Assembly (NCBI GenBank): GCA_943373175.1
Contig: CALSBM010000008.1
Span: forward strand, 3,537 to 67,536
Reading direction: 5' to 3'
DNA: 64,000 nucleotides
Source of the DNA: JAIXUI01 sp943373175
GTDB taxonomy: Bacteria; Bacteroidota; Bacteroidia; UBA7662; JAIXUI01
Positions within the stretch are counted from its first letter, which is position 1. Every line of letters starts with the position of its first letter. Shown here piece by piece: positions 23,313 to 34,200 of the stretch. The notes below the pieces were generated by a model, which did no database searches, was not told where the DNA came from, and saw only the letters and a program-made list of their open reading frames with translations. A program made the translations under genes and the position numbers.

Positions 23313-25496
23313 ATGAAGCAAGTGCTCGTATTCCTTGGCGCCCTTTTGGGCATGCAGGCGGCTTTCGCCCAGTCTTCTCCTGAAATTACTCTTCAGGACA
23401 TTTGGGCATCTCCGAAGTTTATGGCTCGGTCGGTTCGTGGGATGACCCCCATGAAAGACGGTAAATCGTATGTCGGGCTTGGCTCGGACCCTGCTGCGCG
23501 TGTGCCTATTATCGTTCGATACAGTTTCGAAACCGGAAAACCTATTGATACTATTCTTAAAGCGGAATGGTTAAAGCCGATTGGCGCTGATAAACCCCTT
23601 TCCTTTGACAATTTCAGCTTCAATGACGACGAAAGTTTGATCCTATTGAGTGTTGAAAGTGAGCCAATTTACCGACACTCATCGCGAGAAATCAATTATG
23701 TTTTTTATCGAAACACCCAAAAACTCGCTCAAATTAATCCCGGAAAACAGGCTCTTGCCACCTTTTCTCCCGACGGGAAAAAAGTAGCTTACATGCGAGA
23801 CAATGATTTATATTGGAAAGACATGGAATCTGGAAAGGAAAGCCGAATAACTTCCGATGGTAAAATAAATAACATCATCAACGGCCATACCGACTGGGTG
23901 TATGAAGAAGAATTTAGCTTCACTAAAGCATTTGTGTGGAGTCCCGACTCTCGGCATATCTCATTTCTGCGTTTCGATGAATCTGCTGTAACAAGTTATA
24001 CTATGCCCATGTACGACAGCCTCTACCCTACTAACTACGTTTTCAAATACCCAAAAGCCGGTGAGAAAAACGCCATAGTAAGTGCTCATTTGTATGCGTT
24101 AGAAAATGGCAAAATCCAAAATCTGAACCTCGGTGAGTATGAATACCTGCCCCGGATTGGATGGACACAAGACAAGAATCTTTTCTGGGTGCAAAGAACT
24201 AATCGGCATCAGAACAAACTGGATTTGCTCACCGTTGATGTCCGCAATCTCCAGACTCGCTTGCTGCTGAGGGACAGTAGCAATACTTATGTTGAAGTGG
24301 ACGATGATCTTACCTTTTTACCGAATGGACAGGGCTTCATTTGGAGTAGTGAGAAAACGGGCTTCAATCATTTATATCATCACGACCTCAATGGAAAGCA
24401 AGTGCGGGCTATTACCTCCGGCAAGTGGGATGTAACAGAATTTCTTGGTTTTTCACCTCTTCAGCAAACCTTGTTTTACTTATCCGCCGAAGTTTCTCCA
24501 ATGGAGCGCCATCTATACCATGTTGGGTTAAATGGAAAAAACAAATCACGGCTTACGAATGAAAAAGGAACTCATTCCATCACGTTTTCAGGTGATTACA
24601 GCTTCTTCATCGACAATTTCAGTGCAGCCGGACAGCCGGCTACCATCAGCATGAGAAATATGAAGGGTGAAACGGTTCGAATGATTCAGGATAATGCTAA
24701 ACTCAAGGAAACCCTTGCAACCTACAAGCTTAAAGTCCCTGAATTCTTCGCTTTCACCAGCGAACAAGGCATCAGCCTGAATGGTTGGATGATTAAGCCT
24801 GCTAACTTCGACCCAAACAAGAAATACCCGGTTCTCATGTATGTTTATGGCGGTCCGGGCCACAATACCGTGAACGACCGCTGGGGAGGTTCCGACTATA
24901 TGTGGCATCAGATGATGGCACAAAAAGGCTACCTCGTAGTCTCAGTTGACAACAGAGGTACAGGAGCACGTGGTGTTGATTTCAAAAAATCTACTTATCT
25001 GCAACTTGGCAAGGTGGAAACCGAAGACCAGATTGCAACTGCTCGTTACCTAGGCACCTTATCGTATGTGGATGCGAACCGAATCGGCATTTTTGGATGG
25101 AGCTACGGCGGGTATATGAGTACCAACTGCATCACCAAAGGTGCGGATGTTTTTAAAGCGGCTGTAGCAGTAGCGCCGGTTATCAACTGGCGTTACTACG
25201 ACTCCATCTATACCGAACGTTATATGCGCACTCCTGCTGAAAACGCAAAAGGATACGACGAAAACTCACCCTTAAACGACGTCAGTAAGCTGAAAGGAAG
25301 CTATTTACTGATTCACGGTACGGCAGATGACAACGTTCACTTTCAGAATGCCATGATAATGGTGAAATCGTTGGTAGCTCAAAACAAGCAGTTCGATTTT
25401 ATGGCTTATCCGGATAAAAATCATGGCATTGGTGGAGGGCTTACACGGCTTCAGCTATTTACTAAAATAACCGACTTCTTGCTTCGCAATCTTTAA
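23313..25496 (+). CDS. S9B dipeptidyl peptidase IV-like exported protease
   Basis: This is a 727-aa protease. A signal peptide (MKQVLVFLGALLGMQAAFAQ) is followed by an eight-bladed beta-propeller (to about residue 470) and an alpha/beta hydrolase domain. Catalytic residues are visible: Ser in GIFGWSYGGYMST (~596), Asp in HGTADDNVHF (~672) and His in PDKNHGIGG (~703). The propeller segment VYEEEFSFTKAFVWSPDS carries the double-Glu motif that binds the substrate N-terminus in DPP IV. It would cleave dipeptides, usually X-Pro, in the periplasm. I start at the ATG at 23313, where the signal peptide begins, rather than at 23280. The nitronate monooxygenase gene follows 2 bp later. Confidence 0.92.
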   Translation: MKQVLVFLGALLGMQAAFAQSSPEITLQDIWASPKFMARSVRGMTPMKDGKSYVGLGSDPAARVPIIVRYSFETGKPIDTILKAEWLKPIGADKPLSFDNFSFNDDESLILLSVESEPIYRHSSREINYVFYRNTQKLAQINPGKQALATFSPDGKKVAYMRDNDLYWKDMESGKESRITSDGKINNIINGHTDWVYEEEFSFTKAFVWSPDSRHISFLRFDESAVTSYTMPMYDSLYPTNYVFKYPKAGEKNAIVSAHLYALENGKIQNLNLGEYEYLPRIGWTQDKNLFWVQRTNRHQNKLDLLTVDVRNLQTRLLLRDSSNTYVEVDDDLTFLPNGQGFIWSSEKTGFNHLYHHDLNGKQVRAITSGKWDVTEFLGFSPLQQTLFYLSAEVSPMERHLYHVGLNGKNKSRLTNEKGTHSITFSGDYSFFIDNFSAAGQPATISMRNMKGETVRMIQDNAKLKETLATYKLKVPEFFAFTSEQGISLNGWMIKPANFDPNKKYPVLMYVYGGPGHNTVNDRWGGSDYMWHQMMAQKGYLVVSVDNRGTGARGVDFKKSTYLQLGKVETEDQIATARYLGTLSYVDANRIGIFGWSYGGYMSTNCITKGADVFKAAVAVAPVINWRYYDSIYTERYMRTPAENAKGYDENSPLNDVSKLKGSYLLIHGTADDNVHFQNAMIMVKSLVAQNKQFDFMAYPDKNHGIGGGLTRLQLFTKITDFLLRNL

Positions 25497-25498
25497 TC

Positions 25499-26443
25499 AT
25501 GACAAACCGTATTTGCCAGCTCTTTGGCATTCAATATCCGATTATTCAAGCGGGAATGATTTGGTGCTCCGGTTGGGAGCTGGCAGCATCGGTCAGCAAT
25601 GCTGGTGGGTTAGGAATTATAGGAAGTGGCAGCATGTATCCGGACGTACTCAGAACGCATATTCAAAAGTGCAAAGCAGCAACCCGCTTGCCTTTCGGAG
25701 TCAATGTGCCACTGTTGTACCCCAATATTGATCAGCACATCGCCATTATCTTGGAAGAAAAAGTTCCGTTAGTATTCACCTCTGCTGGTAATCCGGCTAC
25801 TTGGACTTCAACTCTAAAAGAGGCAGGAATTACCGTAGTGCATGTTGTGTCTAATGTCAAATTCGCACTGAAAGCTCAAACAGCCGGTGTTGATGCTATA
25901 GTTGCTGAAGGGTTCGAAGCAGGAGGGCATAATGGCAGAGAGGAAACTACTACCCTTTGTCTGATTCCGTTAGTTCGAAAGGCTGTGAATATTCCATTAA
26001 TCGCAGCAGGAGGTATTGGCAGTGGACAAGCGATGTTGGCTACCATGGCACTCGGGGCAGAAGCAGTACAAATTGGCAGTGCATTCGTAATGGCGGAAGA
26101 ATCGTCTGCCCATGCCAACTTTAAACATGCAATTGCACGCGCAGAAGAAGGAGATACTCGGTTAAGTTTGAAAAGCCTGACTCCAGTTCGACTCATCCGC
26201 AATAAGTTTTACAATCAAGTAGCAGAAGCAGAAGCATCTGGCGCATCCAAAGAATACTTAACTGAATTGCTTGGTAGAGGAAGAGCCAAAAAGGGAATGT
26301 TCGAAGGTGATTTAGAGGAAGGAGAATTGGAAATCGGGCAAGTTTCTGCGTCGCTGCAGGCCATTGAACCGGCTGCCCAAATTTTCAATAGGATTTTAGA
26401 AGAATATGAGCTTGCCAGAATGCAATTCCTTCAACCGCTTTGA
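25499..26443 (+). CDS. Nitronate monooxygenase / NPD-family flavoprotein
   Basis: This 314-aa TIM-barrel FMN enzyme begins with IQYPIIQAGMIWCSGWELA and continues with FGVNVPLLYP. Its class I nitronate monooxygenase signature is VAEGFEAGGHNG, with IAAGGIGSGQAMLATMALGA and EAVQIGSAFVMAEES as phosphate-binding loops. It oxidises alkyl nitronates such as propionate-3-nitronate; related FabK-type enoyl-ACP reductases share the fold and cannot be fully excluded. It is placed 2 bp after the peptidase gene, so the pair probably forms one transcript, without an obvious functional link. Confidence 0.87.
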   Translation: MTNRICQLFGIQYPIIQAGMIWCSGWELAASVSNAGGLGIIGSGSMYPDVLRTHIQKCKAATRLPFGVNVPLLYPNIDQHIAIILEEKVPLVFTSAGNPATWTSTLKEAGITVVHVVSNVKFALKAQTAGVDAIVAEGFEAGGHNGREETTTLCLIPLVRKAVNIPLIAAGGIGSGQAMLATMALGAEAVQIGSAFVMAEESSAHANFKHAIARAEEGDTRLSLKSLTPVRLIRNKFYNQVAEAEASGASKEYLTELLGRGRAKKGMFEGDLEEGELEIGQVSASLQAIEPAAQIFNRILEEYELARMQFLQPL

Positions 26444-26487
26444 TTAGGTTTAAGCCATTAACTACCTAAAACTTTTGCATTCCAAAC

Positions 26488-26937
26488 TTAAAGTAGTTCT
26501 GATTTTGGCCCTTGGTGGTGATGAGGTCGGTGTTTAAATGCCCAAGATTTGATAAACATGCTTCCAATTACCCAGTAAGGTATTGCAGAAAGTAGGATTT
26601 CAACTTTCAAAGAAAAAATCCCAATAAACAGCAAGAATAGAAAAATAGGGCTCAACAACCCAAATCCTATCCAGCTTAATATGGAACTTGGCACTTTTTG
26701 AAAAACGGTTATCAATAAAATAAGCTGGCCGGTTAATGGCATCCCGATAGCAGGATGAAGTAAATCCATGGGCTTCAGAAGTATATTTTTAAACACATCA
26801 AACTCCATTTGGAAGAAAAACGCACTTCTTTGCTCGCCCCACTCCAGATATCCTAGTAATGAGGCAAGTATCAATCCGGCATGAAGCAATCTCCGCTTCT
26901 TATTCTGCCGTTGCTGTTGGTGATGAAAATTCGACAT
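26488..26937 (-). CDS. Small integral membrane protein of unknown function
   Basis: This 149-aa protein has a basic, Gln-rich cytoplasmic start (QQQRQNKKRR), about four hydrophobic segments (LLHAGLILASLLGYLEWG; IGMPLTGQLILLITVF; IGFGLLSPIFLFLLFIGIFS; LLSAIPYWVIGSMFI) and a His-rich tail (KHRPHHHQGPK). I do not recognise a family. It stands alone, convergent with the nitronate monooxygenase gene. The composition looks like a true coding frame. Confidence 0.7.
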   Translation of the reverse strand: MSNFHHQQQRQNKKRRLLHAGLILASLLGYLEWGEQRSAFFFQMEFDVFKNILLKPMDLLHPAIGMPLTGQLILLITVFQKVPSSILSWIGFGLLSPIFLFLLFIGIFSLKVEILLSAIPYWVIGSMFIKSWAFKHRPHHHQGPKSELL

Positions 26938-27180
26938 TGATTAATTAAAGATAATACTATCTCTTTATCTCGACACAAAGTAGTACAATTTTTAAAAGCA
27001 GTTATAACTCATGCTTAATAGAATTAACCTTTGAATCGATTTCTGTTAAAGAACTTCGATTGATAAAAATATCAATATCCACAATCGTAAAAGACCTTTA
27101 GATTGGCAAGTTTCTCGGTAGATTTAAGCAAATTTCAAGATGGCTGATAGGGTAGTTTCCATCGTAGATTAGTGCTAACC

Positions 27181-27220
27181 AGCGTATGAATCAGCGCAAA
27201 TCAGCGGGAAAAGTGCCATG
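27181..27220. repeat. Dispersed repeat copy (TCAGCGCAAATCAGCGGGAAAA type)
   Basis: The sequence contains atcagcgcaaatcagcggga followed by aaagtgcc. It shares the doubled ATC-GCG...GCGGGAAA pattern with the copies near 12247 and 12321, so it belongs to the same or a sister family of short non-coding repeats. Confidence 0.55.
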
Positions 27221-27286
27221 TAAAAAAGCTCGGAACATTGCAATTGAATAGCTCTTTACGATAGTGCATATTCGTATAAAAATACA

Positions 27287-27337
27287 CCGATAGTTTCGAG
27301 AAAATTTAGGGTAAACAAATCTTCTTAAAACTATCGG
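27287..27337 (-). terminator. Possible terminator: spaced inverted repeat
   Basis: CCGATAGTTT (27287-27296) and AAACTATCGG (27328-27337) are perfect 10-bp inverted arms with a 31-nt loop. On the minus strand the second arm is followed by TGTATTTTTATA. It lies 50 bp after the end of the transglutaminase operon and could end its transcript; the large loop makes this tentative. Confidence 0.4.
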
Positions 27338-27386
27338 CATGATAAAGAAACTCAGCTTAACTTAGAGCGAACAGCCAAAATATCCA

Positions 27387-29342
27387 TTATGGCATTTTCT
27401 CAAATACAATAACTAACTTATTAAAATCAGCGGCATCATTGATTACTTTCCTAAATTCCGCATAACGGCTTTTAGGGTAAAAAATGCCGGAATAATACTC
27501 TTTACCTGTTAGAATCAGCATATCGCCTTCTTTCTTCCAATCATTGGTAAAACCGAAAAGTGCTTTCCCATTAGCATCAGCATATTCGTCTTTAATGACC
27601 AGCTTATCTAATCCTTTTGGTTGATACCCTTGGGGAATTTTAATTCGAATTATCCTTTCATACGCATGTGGGAACTGAAGTACAATGTCCGTTTTCCGGT
27701 CTTTATCCTCGTACAATTCGCTTTGCTTACCAATTAACTCTCCAACTTTTAAAATCAGGTTATCACCTGCACGTTCTAAGTAATCCTGGCAACTTAGTTC
27801 AGCATCTAAAAGAAATGGTTTCAACATTTCTTTTGCCTCACCCATGTTGTAATTTCCTGCCTTGAGTTTAATTACACTGCATCCGGTGCCGGTATTTTTT
27901 ACAAAATCGTAAAAGAAGTCTTTCTGATTGCTTTCGCCTGCCAAGAAATACAACCCTCGCAATCCCATTTCTGCGAAATTCATCATCTCACGGTGATACT
28001 CAATTTTAGCAGTGTTGCTTTCCGGCATTAGATTAACTTGGAGAACCATTCTGTCGTTGTTGTTCTCAAGAGAAGGAATTGGAATAGTCTTTATAGAAGT
28101 TACCCCTGAAAATTGCTCACCCAAAGAAACCGGTTTAATAAATAGTGCAGATTGTCCTAAGAACTCGTTCCCGGCATATCCAAGCCTGCCTACTATATTA
28201 GCCGGTTCAATAAATTCTTGAACATTAGGGAAATAGAGCATCAAATTATTTAGGTATGACCATGAATGAAAGGTTTTATCAAATACTTTATTGAAGCGAT
28301 CACAAGTAATTACCAACTCTAAAGGAATGCCTGCTGCGAGGAAAGAAGCCGTCATTAAACGATTAAAACCATAACGAGAGCAAAATTTATTCTTAATGAT
28401 GCTTTTGATGTCATCATCAATACGTCCTTCCGATTTAACTACAATATTGGTTTTAAGAAAATGCTCAATAGCAATTATTCGTTCTTTTTCGTTATTGCCT
28501 TTATCTGCCTTACGTATGAACTTTTTAATATCAGACTGATAGTCAGTGAAATTACCAACAAGTCGGTCAAAAAGAACACGCCCCATTTCGGGGTACTTAC
28601 TTGATTTAGTATTGTTGTTTACATTAGTTGCAAAGGTGTATTCCACCCTAACCCGGTTAGCACTTTTACCTGAATACTCTTCGCTTTCGTAAGCAGGAAC
28701 TTTACTAAATTGATACAAATAGTGTCGGTTACCGCCTACAAGAGTGTCCTTTAATTGCGCTTCAGTCTGATACAATTGAACATCAAATTTGAGCATTTCA
28801 GGAACAGTAAGGCTAAAATTCATTTGCCCTATTTCATCACCAAACTGTAAATAATCAGTATCGTAAGTGTCATCATCGAGTTCTAAATGAATAATTGTTT
28901 CAATCATGCATCCTTTAGTAAGAGAAGATACAGCCAGCAATTGCACTTCGTTGTCTTCTTCTTTTACCTTTTTAAAATCAGCGGCAGTGTGGTTCGCAAT
29001 GATTTGACCGTCTTTTAATACTCTTACTTGAACTGCAACCAGGTTGTTGGAATAAAGAGGTAATCGAATTTTGTTGTTATCCTCAACTCCTTTATCATCG
29101 GAAACAGCCGTTATGAAGTGGCTAATAGCATAACGCTTTAGCTCTTCACCTACAATTTCGTAATAAACTCTACGCGCATACCAAGGTGTCCAGGTCGAAC
29201 GATTCAGCATTGCTTTGTCCCGGCTTTCCGCCACTGTTGATGCTCGAAAGTCATAGCTTTTTCTTTCTGGAGCCTGTCCTAAAGCTGTAATTCCTGAATA
29301 CAGAAAAAGGAAAAGTAAGATGAAATTTAACCGTTTACTCAT
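27387..29342 (-). CDS. DUF3857 / transglutaminase-like exported protein (second copy)
   Basis: This 651-aa protein starts with a signal peptide (MSKRLNFILLFLFLYSGITA, cleavage after ALG). Its first half resembles DUF3857, and a transglutaminase-like core lies in the middle: NKFCSRYGFNRLMTASFLAA carries the candidate Cys, DKTFHSWSYLNNL the His, and EFIEPAN sits where the third catalytic residue, usually Asp, is expected. A Glu there would be unusual. The C-terminal third is beta-rich. It overlaps the previous gene by 4 bp. Probable location is periplasmic or outer-membrane facing; no substrate is known. It may have lost or altered catalysis. Confidence 0.72.
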   Translation of the reverse strand: MSKRLNFILLFLFLYSGITALGQAPERKSYDFRASTVAESRDKAMLNRSTWTPWYARRVYYEIVGEELKRYAISHFITAVSDDKGVEDNNKIRLPLYSNNLVAVQVRVLKDGQIIANHTAADFKKVKEEDNEVQLLAVSSLTKGCMIETIIHLELDDDTYDTDYLQFGDEIGQMNFSLTVPEMLKFDVQLYQTEAQLKDTLVGGNRHYLYQFSKVPAYESEEYSGKSANRVRVEYTFATNVNNNTKSSKYPEMGRVLFDRLVGNFTDYQSDIKKFIRKADKGNNEKERIIAIEHFLKTNIVVKSEGRIDDDIKSIIKNKFCSRYGFNRLMTASFLAAGIPLELVITCDRFNKVFDKTFHSWSYLNNLMLYFPNVQEFIEPANIVGRLGYAGNEFLGQSALFIKPVSLGEQFSGVTSIKTIPIPSLENNNDRMVLQVNLMPESNTAKIEYHREMMNFAEMGLRGLYFLAGESNQKDFFYDFVKNTGTGCSVIKLKAGNYNMGEAKEMLKPFLLDAELSCQDYLERAGDNLILKVGELIGKQSELYEDKDRKTDIVLQFPHAYERIIRIKIPQGYQPKGLDKLVIKDEYADANGKALFGFTNDWKKEGDMLILTGKEYYSGIFYPKSRYAEFRKVINDAADFNKLVIVFEKMP

Positions 29343-31261
29343 TGTTTTGTTAGTATAAGTGATTGATTCTCTAGTTCTTTAAAACGATTCACAATGTTAT
29401 TCCACACACTTAACTCCTCAAAAGGTATTTCCGCCTTTTTAATTTCAAAAAATGAATTAAGAATTAACTGCGAACCTTTCATAAAGTAACTAATTTTCCA
29501 ACTGCAGTACGCATTGTTTTCAATTTTAGTATCAGGAAGTTTTCTTGGCAAATACCCGGAAGGTAAATCAAGATAAACTAGTATTTGTCGTTGATGCAGA
29601 AAGTCAAACTCCTTTCCATTTTGCCTGCCTCCGGAAGTATCGGCAAGTAATCGTTGCCAAGCTTTTTCAAGATTCAAATTAATATAAATATTTGAATCTA
29701 TCTTTCGAACTAAATGATCAATTTCAATTTCAAAATTAAAATTCAGACTATTTCCAGATGAAAAAAGGTTGTTAACTTGAGGATTAATGATTTTGCATTT
29801 ATCATTTCCTCTGCTGAAAATTCCCTTCATCAACTCTTCATATTTATCCTTAGTTCGCGAACGAAAAGCCTGGGTGATATTATCACGGTAAAACCCACTT
29901 AAAATTACATGTCCTTTCCCAACAAGAGTATCGCCTTTTATTCTGCACCAAAGAGTATCCACCCATTTATTGGAATCAGCAGAAACCCATGGCACCATGA
30001 TAGATTCGAAAGTATTAGAGTCTATTGCAACACAAGCTTCACGCCCTTGGATAAACTCAGAAGGCCGACCCAATCCATGTTCTCTTCCAGTTGCATCTAA
30101 AAACAACAATCCAGTATCCGTTTTAAGCGTAGCAATCATGTGATTGCTTGAAGCAAGATGTTGTAGGCTTCGAAAGTGAACAGGAATTTCCCGAGTGCCT
30201 ATCCAAGCAGGATATGCAGGCAAACCGGCTTCATGCAACAACCTAGAAAGTAAAACAGCCATATCTTTACAATCGCCATAGCCATTGCTACAAACCACTT
30301 CGGGATTTCTAGGAACTTGCCCTGAATAACCATCCTCAATTGAAATATATCGAATATGATCCTGTACCCATTTGAATAAAGCAGAAGCTCTTTCGAAATT
30401 ACTCTTACTACTTTTAATTACAGAATCTACCAATGCTTTAGCAGTATTAGGCAAAGGATGTTTCATTGCTGAACGGATAAAGGAATAATTCTTCTTATTA
30501 AATGCGTCTAAACTGTGGTTAAATTTAATTTCTTGACCTTTTTCTTGATAGGCTTCCAACCAAATATAAAGTTGAGGCAAATAATGTTTATAGGATTGTC
30601 CGTCATTATAAAAACGATAACGGGGAAGCTCACTGGCATTCCAAATCAATATTTGTTGACCTCGTTTCTTTTCTATTCTAAAGCGAACAAGGCTACTATC
30701 TCCTTTAAGTTTCCAACCAATTCGAACACCTTCTGGCATTATAACTTTAAACTCCGCCTCTAAAACAGGTGGGCCATTCGAAAAATAAATTGAACGCAGA
30801 AACAACGGATCATGTACACGAAGTATGTAATCCAATTGAACTATGCTACCCGGACTTAGCCCAGGATAAGCCACTTTTCTAATTCTTACATCGTCATAAA
30901 AAACATCTTTCTGTTCTCTATGCTTTTCCTCTGAAACAGCTCCAGAACCACTTCGATAACGACCGGAGTTGTAAATTCTGGAGCTTGCTTCTGCAGAAAC
31001 GAAGGATGAAAATGGAGGGGCGTAAGCAATTTCATCTTCGGAATCATCCAGCATTTTCTCATTAAGAAGAATACGTTCCTCATGAATATGTTCAGTGATT
31101 TCAAGAGAATTGTCAGAATATTTGAAAACTAATTCCTCTGATTTCTTTAAGTAAATCTGACGTTCATCATGAAATCGTTTTCTTAGTGCAATCGGATCTT
31201 GAGCTACAGACGAATAACTCAATAGAGAAAGAAGAACTAAAAACCTAATAGCGTGACCCAT
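29339..31261 (-). CDS. DUF3857 domain transglutaminase-like exported protein
   Basis: This 640-aa protein has a signal peptide (GHAIRFLVLLSLLSYSSVAQ) and a DUF3857-type beta-rich domain (about residues 40-260). The transglutaminase-like core has all three catalytic positions: Cys in NGYGDCKDMAVLLSRLL, His in ASSNHMIATL and Asp in LFLDATGREHG. A C-terminal beta domain follows. Proteins of this pair type are common in Bacteroidota, with unknown substrate; cross-linking or peptidase-like activity is inferred. It overlaps the MORN-repeat gene by 17 bp upstream and its partner by 4 bp downstream, showing strong co-expression. Confidence 0.85.
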   Translation of the reverse strand: MGHAIRFLVLLSLLSYSSVAQDPIALRKRFHDERQIYLKKSEELVFKYSDNSLEITEHIHEERILLNEKMLDDSEDEIAYAPPFSSFVSAEASSRIYNSGRYRSGSGAVSEEKHREQKDVFYDDVRIRKVAYPGLSPGSIVQLDYILRVHDPLFLRSIYFSNGPPVLEAEFKVIMPEGVRIGWKLKGDSSLVRFRIEKKRGQQILIWNASELPRYRFYNDGQSYKHYLPQLYIWLEAYQEKGQEIKFNHSLDAFNKKNYSFIRSAMKHPLPNTAKALVDSVIKSSKSNFERASALFKWVQDHIRYISIEDGYSGQVPRNPEVVCSNGYGDCKDMAVLLSRLLHEAGLPAYPAWIGTREIPVHFRSLQHLASSNHMIATLKTDTGLLFLDATGREHGLGRPSEFIQGREACVAIDSNTFESIMVPWVSADSNKWVDTLWCRIKGDTLVGKGHVILSGFYRDNITQAFRSRTKDKYEELMKGIFSRGNDKCKIINPQVNNLFSSGNSLNFNFEIEIDHLVRKIDSNIYINLNLEKAWQRLLADTSGGRQNGKEFDFLHQRQILVYLDLPSGYLPRKLPDTKIENNAYCSWKISYFMKGSQLILNSFFEIKKAEIPFEELSVWNNIVNRFKELENQSLILTKQ

Positions 31262-34200
31262 AATAAAAATAAACTTTTTTGTCAGGCTTTCCTATTGCCG
31301 TGTAATACTGAATCCATCCATGCAAGTTTCCAAATTTAAACTGACCTTCTTCTTTTAAAAGGCCGTCTTCATAAAAAAACTTGTAAGCGCCATGTTCATC
31401 ATCATTTAAATATTCAGCTTGTTTAAGCAATTTTCCATTTTTACCATAATCTTGTAGCACGCCTTGTAATTGTCCACTTACATATTTACGAGAGGATAGT
31501 TTCATTCCATTGCTCTGATAAACTAGGTAGTTTCCTTCATACTCACCATTCACAATTTTAAAGTCGAAAGCGAGCTTACCATTGGGATGAAGTGCCTTTA
31601 TGTTAACTGTTTGAGCTAAAACAGGAGTAATTGCCGGCAATTTACCGTCAGCACCCATTTGCGCAGAACCTACTAAAGACCCTTCGTCGTACTCAAGAAC
31701 AGCCACTACTACGCCTTGTTCATTGTAATATCGTTTTAAACCATTCAAATTATTATTCTCAAAATTAGCTTCTACTACCTTTATCCCTGAAATGTGATAC
31801 AGCGTTTCTAAACCTTCTTTTTTACCTTCTACATAACGAGTGGTACGATAACTTCTTCCGAAATCGGAAAATTCATTTTCAATAGAATCTTTATCCCCAT
31901 TTTTATACCAACTACGAATAAATAATTTACCTCCAGGAAAGAACTCCTCATACACCCCATCGCGTACCCCATTTTTATAACGCTCCGTTTTTCGTACTTC
32001 ACCAAGAGCATTATACGTTGTCTGAATGCCATCAACCTTTTTCCCATTTTTATATTCTACTTCAAACAGTATTTTTTTGTTACTATGAATTTGCTTGTAC
32101 ATACCAGAATACTCCTTCAATAAACTTTGATTATACAGTTTGCCGCTACTGTCGTACTGAGATGCTCCACGGAAAACTCCATAGTCAAACCAATTTTCGA
32201 AAAGTAATTGGCCGTTGACTTCATATTCTCGATCTGAACCATTCAATTCGCCATCCACATAAAATTCTCTACTATCAGGCTCTCCATTACTGTAGAAGAA
32301 GTCCCATGCTCCTACTCTGGTTCCTTGATTAAAATATCCCTCAGCTCTGGGAGTACCACTAATATGATAAGTTCTGAAGAACCCATTTAACTCACCATTA
32401 CGGTAAAAAAACTCAGACTTAGTTTTTCCATTAGAAAAAAACTCTGTTTCAATTCCTTCCTTAACTCCTTTGGAATAATTAGATGTTTGCGTTCTAACTC
32501 CACCAGAATAATAATTCCAACTGCCTTCTTTAAATCCATTTTGATAACTTCCTTCCGACACTATCTGGCCATATTCGTCATAATCAACCATAGAAAATGA
32601 ATCTGCGCTATACGATTTATCTTGAATAAGCTCACCTTTTGAATTCCAATATTGTGCCTTTCTTAGAATTCCTTTATTAACGTTTAAAACTGCATATTTC
32701 CAGCCTCCTTTTGCATAATAAGTTGACACTCCATTCAATTCTCCAGCTTTATAATTTTCTTCCGATTTTAGATTGCCATTGGTGTACCATTTTTTTGAGA
32801 CGCCTTCAAGATTTCCTTTTACATAAATTAACTTACGTTCTTTTGCTCCATTGGGATGCCAATAGCTCCACTCACCTACAAGATTTCCATTTTCATAATT
32901 TCCTTCCGCTTCTATTGAGCCATTCTTAAACCAAAAAGTCCATTTACCGTCTCTTAAATCATCGACATACTGACCCTGAGTTTTCCTATTTCCATTGGAG
33001 TGATAAAAGGTAGCCTTTCCCTGCTTTTTGTTATCTATTTCTTCATATTCAGAGGACAAAAGTCCGAATTCATCATATCCTCGATACAATCCACTGCGTT
33101 TACCGGCAACAGCATTGATTTTTGCACTAAGCTTTCCACTTGGATGATAAAGAAGAATTAATCCTTCAAATAATCCATTCTTTTGAAAACCTTCCTCACT
33201 TATAACACCTGTTTCGAAATATCTTTTATACGCACCTTCTTCTTTCCCATTCTTAAACTCTTCAGTCATAATCACTTTCCCGTTAGAAAAATAATTCCAA
33301 AGGCCTTCACGTTTTCCTAGAACATATTTCCCTTTTGCATTAATCTCACCGGTTTGTGAAACAAAACTCCAGTCACCATTAAGTTTATCGTTCACTATTG
33401 CTTCTCCGAATCCTGAAACTTCTCCATTACTAAAAATTACTCGAACGTTTTTCTTCGTTCCATCAGACAAAGGCAACATAAAATTAGTTCGCATATCAAG
33501 CAAGTACCCTCCAGCCCAATTTGCAAACTTGTTAATCACACTATTTTCTTTCTTAACTGCTTTTGAAATATCTTCATTATTTACTCCTTGTAAACCAGAT
33601 AAAATAATTGCTTGATACGAACTTACTTCTAAAGCTTTACGATAGAAATCAAGATAAAACTTAGTTATTAATGGTAAATCTTCTGAAGATTTCGGTAGCT
33701 TTTCTAAAATAAATTGAAGCTGTCGTGTTAGCTTAAAATCAATTTTTAACCCTGGTTTATAATTCTTATTCAAAGCCAATTTCGATAATACTATTTGATT
33801 TAATTCTGCCAATGCATCAGAATTGCCAAATATATCATTCGGCACCGATTGAAGATTCTTTTGATATTCATCGGATGCTACCGATTCATTGACTGTTATT
33901 ATTTCGATTTTAGACTCTGCATCAGAAACAAGAATAGTTGCAAAATGATATGCTAACATCGCTAACACAGGCTGACCAGCCTCTGCGGCTAAATACCCAA
34001 TTCGTAAATGAACCTTGTGGTACAAAGGCTTCCTAATCAATGCCTCGTAAAGGCAATTTAAAGCATCCTTGTACTTTTTTGTTCGAATTCGAGAAATTGC
34101 AGCCTCATAATCTGCCATGTGATGGAGGGGAAACTGAGTCCTAACCTGGTTGTACCACCAATCAGCGGAATCTGGCATTGCCAAGTCATCATAATTGTTG

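Larger units (their letters stand above)
26938..27386. other. Intergenic region with dispersed repeat and inverted repeat
   Basis: These 449 bp are AT-rich and without a gene. They hold a copy related to the 12219-12356 repeat family (27181-27220) and a spaced inverted repeat (27287-27337). They also form the downstream region of the leftward transglutaminase operon and the upstream region of the small membrane-protein gene. Confidence 0.7.
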
